From an uncultured Desulfovibrio sp. (lineage in GTDB: Bacteria; Desulfobacterota; Desulfovibrionia; Desulfovibrionales; Desulfovibrionaceae): a stretch of DNA of 7,583 bases. Within the stretch, counting starts at the first letter, position 1. Every line of letters starts with the position of its first letter. This document shows positions 6,459 through 7,583 of this stretch, one piece after another. A program made the position numbers and the translations under genes. Below the pieces are notes generated by a model, which searched no databases, was not told where the DNA came from, and was given only the letters and a program-made list of their open reading frames with translations. The stretch spans positions 1 through 7,583 of the forward strand of contig CAMWPE010000117.1 of NCBI GenBank assembly GCA_947176055.1, written 5' to 3'.

Positions 6459-6610
6459 GATATTTTGTCCAGTATGGTAAGAACGTTGGTTAAAGCGCGA
6501 CTGCGCCGCGAATAAAAGCCGACGCTGGAACCGAGAATATTTTAGAAGTTCTCTGTCCGCAAGTCGCGATCGCGCTAAAAACGCGACCGCGATATTGATT
6601 CGCTGGATTT
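6459..6610 (-). other. pgk-era spacer with alternative GC hairpins
   Basis: No coding sequence is apparent. On the minus strand a 7-bp hairpin (GGTCGCG, loop TTTTTAG, CGCGATC; 6588-6568) lies 22 bases past the pgk stop. The same bases can pair differently: GTCGCG 6563-6568 with 6582-6587, and ATCGCG 6569-6574 with 6588-6593. No U tract follows, so it is not a standard terminator. I could not assign a convincing promoter for era. Confidence 0.35.
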
Positions 6611-7531
6611 TTATTCTTTGCTTCTGTCCAGGAGAGCCTGCACGGATGGAAGCGTTTTCCCTTCGAGAAGTTCGAGGGACGCTCCGCCGCCGGTGGAAAT
6701 ATAGCCCATTTTGTCGGCCAACCCGTATCCTTCCACAGCGGCGACGGAATCGCCGCCGCCTACGACAACAAAAGCGGGAGAATCGGCGAGATACTGACCA
6801 ATCGCCTTTGTGCCTTCGCCAAAAGGCTCGATTTCGAAAGCTCCCACAGGGCCATTCCAGACTACTGTGTCGGCTTTGCCCAGGAATTTCTCATAAAGCT
6901 TCACAGTCTCCGGTCCGATATCGAGGATCATTTCGTCGGCCGGAACTTTATCGACAGGATGAACGGATGTTTTCTGCCCGGGCGCCAGCTCTTTCGCCGT
7001 TACCACGTCAACAGGCAATGGCAGTTCCTTGCCCAGTTTTTTCGCCGTCTCGATAATTTTTTTCGCTTCGGGGACCAGATCGGGCTCGTACAAGGATTTT
7101 CCGACATTGCGCCCTTCCGCCGCGAGAAAAGTGTTGGCGATGCCTCCGCCTACTATCAGCGTATCGACCTTGTTCAGGAGGTTCTCAAGCAACCCAAGCT
7201 TTGTAGATACTTTTGAGCCGCCGATAATCGCGGCGAGGGGTCTCGCGGGATTGTCGAGAACTTTGGCGAAAGCGTCCAGTTCCGCTTGCATCAAAGGTCC
7301 CGCCGCGGCGACTTTAGCCTGACGCACCGCTCCTTCCGTGGACGCGTGCGCCCTGTGCGCGGCGCCGAAGGCGTCCATAACGTATATATCGCCTATATTG
7401 GCCAGTTTCTTCGCGAGTTCGGGGTCGTTTTTCTTTTCGCCTTTATTGTATCGGATGTTAGAGGCCAAAAAGCCCTCTCCGGGGGAGGGTTTAGCATCTG
7501 AGATTTCTTTGACAAAATTTAAAGATTTTTT
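6611..7531 (-). CDS. pgk: Phosphoglycerate kinase, 5' end missing
   Basis: Pgk transfers the phosphate of 1,3-bisphosphoglycerate to ADP in glycolysis, and runs in reverse in gluconeogenesis. The visible part covers the end of the N-terminal domain and all of the nucleotide-binding domain. It includes NIRYNKGEKKND, YVMDAFGAAHRAHAST, IIGGSKVSTKLGLL, VGGGIANTFLAAEG, VWNGPVGAFE, GGGDSVAAVEG and ISTGGGASLELLEGKTLP. A family protein is about 390-400 residues; roughly the first 85-95, with the RVDFNVP and SHLGRP substrate motifs, are absent. No normal start exists: a TTG at 7468 begins in mid-domain. The same frame continues upstream as FVKEISDAKPSPGEGFLAS, which aligns with the family at the right spacing. 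Homology fails near 7526-7531, where rodent-like DNA begins, and a stop follows at 7552-7550. The loss is therefore a joint artefact rather than a natural truncation. era lies downstream. Confidence 0.92.
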   Translation of the reverse strand, partial: KKSLNFVKEISDAKPSPGEGFLASNIRYNKGEKKNDPELAKKLANIGDIYVMDAFGAAHRAHASTEGAVRQAKVAAAGPLMQAELDAFAKVLDNPARPLAAIIGGSKVSTKLGLLENLLNKVDTLIVGGGIANTFLAAEGRNVGKSLYEPDLVPEAKKIIETAKKLGKELPLPVDVVTAKELAPGQKTSVHPVDKVPADEMILDIGPETVKLYEKFLGKADTVVWNGPVGAFEIEPFGEGTKAIGQYLADSPAFVVVGGGDSVAAVEGYGLADKMGYISTGGGASLELLEGKTLPSVQALLDRSKE

Positions 7532-7583
7532 GGGGGTTGAAGAGATGGTTCAGCGGTAAAGAGCACAGACTGCCTTCCAGAGG
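7532..7583 (+). mobile_element. 5' end of a rodent B2-family SINE (foreign to the bacterial sequence)
   Basis: The bases AGAGATGGTTCAGCGG, TAAAGAGCAC, AGACTGC and CTTCCAGAGG follow, in order, the start of the mouse/rat B2-type SINE consensus as I remember it (GAGAGATGGCTCAGYGG, TTAAGAGCAC, TGACTGC, TCTTCCAGAGG). There are a handful of differences and a one-base deletion. The GGTTCAGCGG segment corresponds to the polymerase III A box of the tRNA-derived head; the B box would lie just past the window end. Such elements are absent from bacteria, so this is probably host DNA joined to the contig. Confidence 0.72.

Noticed and set aside
7473..7489. CCCTCTCC-G-GGGGAGGG palindrome as a terminator or insertion scar
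   Set aside because: It lies inside the pgk frame, where the translation still aligns with the family at the correct spacing (GEGFLASNIRY against GExxLLENVRF).
7532..7583. Start of a bacterial tRNA gene at the right edge (the GTTCAGCGGTAAAGAGC stretch resembles a D-arm)
   Set aside because: The bases after it do not form a proper anticodon stem and loop, and the stretch tracks the tRNA-derived B2 SINE head beyond the D-arm (AGACTGC, CTTCCAGAGG).
1..7583. CRISPR array, defence island, prophage or transposase
   Set aside because: There are no short regularly spaced repeats, and apart from the SINE piece all recognised genes are housekeeping or motility genes.

Overview
The window is bacterial, Gram-negative-type DNA with a short foreign tail at its right end. 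The organism looks like a deltaproteobacterium near the Desulfovibrionaceae. This rests on the style of TilS (an AHQLDDLCED and RGTGWPGLAGM variant, and a REDSSNAD…FLRNRVR block) and on the order fliL-fliN-fliO-fliP-fliQ without fliM. It is an inference from remembered family sequences, not a search.

Left part (1-1187): the last 17 codons of an unrecognised gene overlap tilS by ATGA. tilS ends just before a symmetric A-run/hairpin/T-run that can terminate transcription from both sides. Middle part (1230-4760, all minus strand): a flagellar block reads fliL, fliN, fliO, fliP, fliQ. It encodes a stator-associated protein, a C-ring switch protein and three parts of the export gate. fliR, flhB and fliM are not here; the block stops at fliQ. 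Ahead of fliL lies a short protein-like remnant that is broken by a frameshift. Right part (4815-7531, minus strand): pgk (5' end missing), era and the YggS-type PLP-binding protein. era and yggS abut as TAAATG and are surely co-transcribed.

Two things stand out. First, the roughly 200-base gap between fliO and fliP, with the flanking gene ends, is explained by an old tandem duplication of about 288 bases. Each copy carries both the fliO 3' end and the fliP 5' end in overlapping frames; one frame is live and the other is a fossil in each copy. Second, bases 7532-7583 match the 5' end of a rodent B2-family (tRNA-derived) SINE. pgk is cut in mid-gene at that point, so the right end is most likely a chimeric joint between bacterial and mouse or rat DNA, as expected from a rodent-associated metagenome. 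No defence system, CRISPR array, transposase or new enzyme system was found; the other genes are housekeeping or motility genes.
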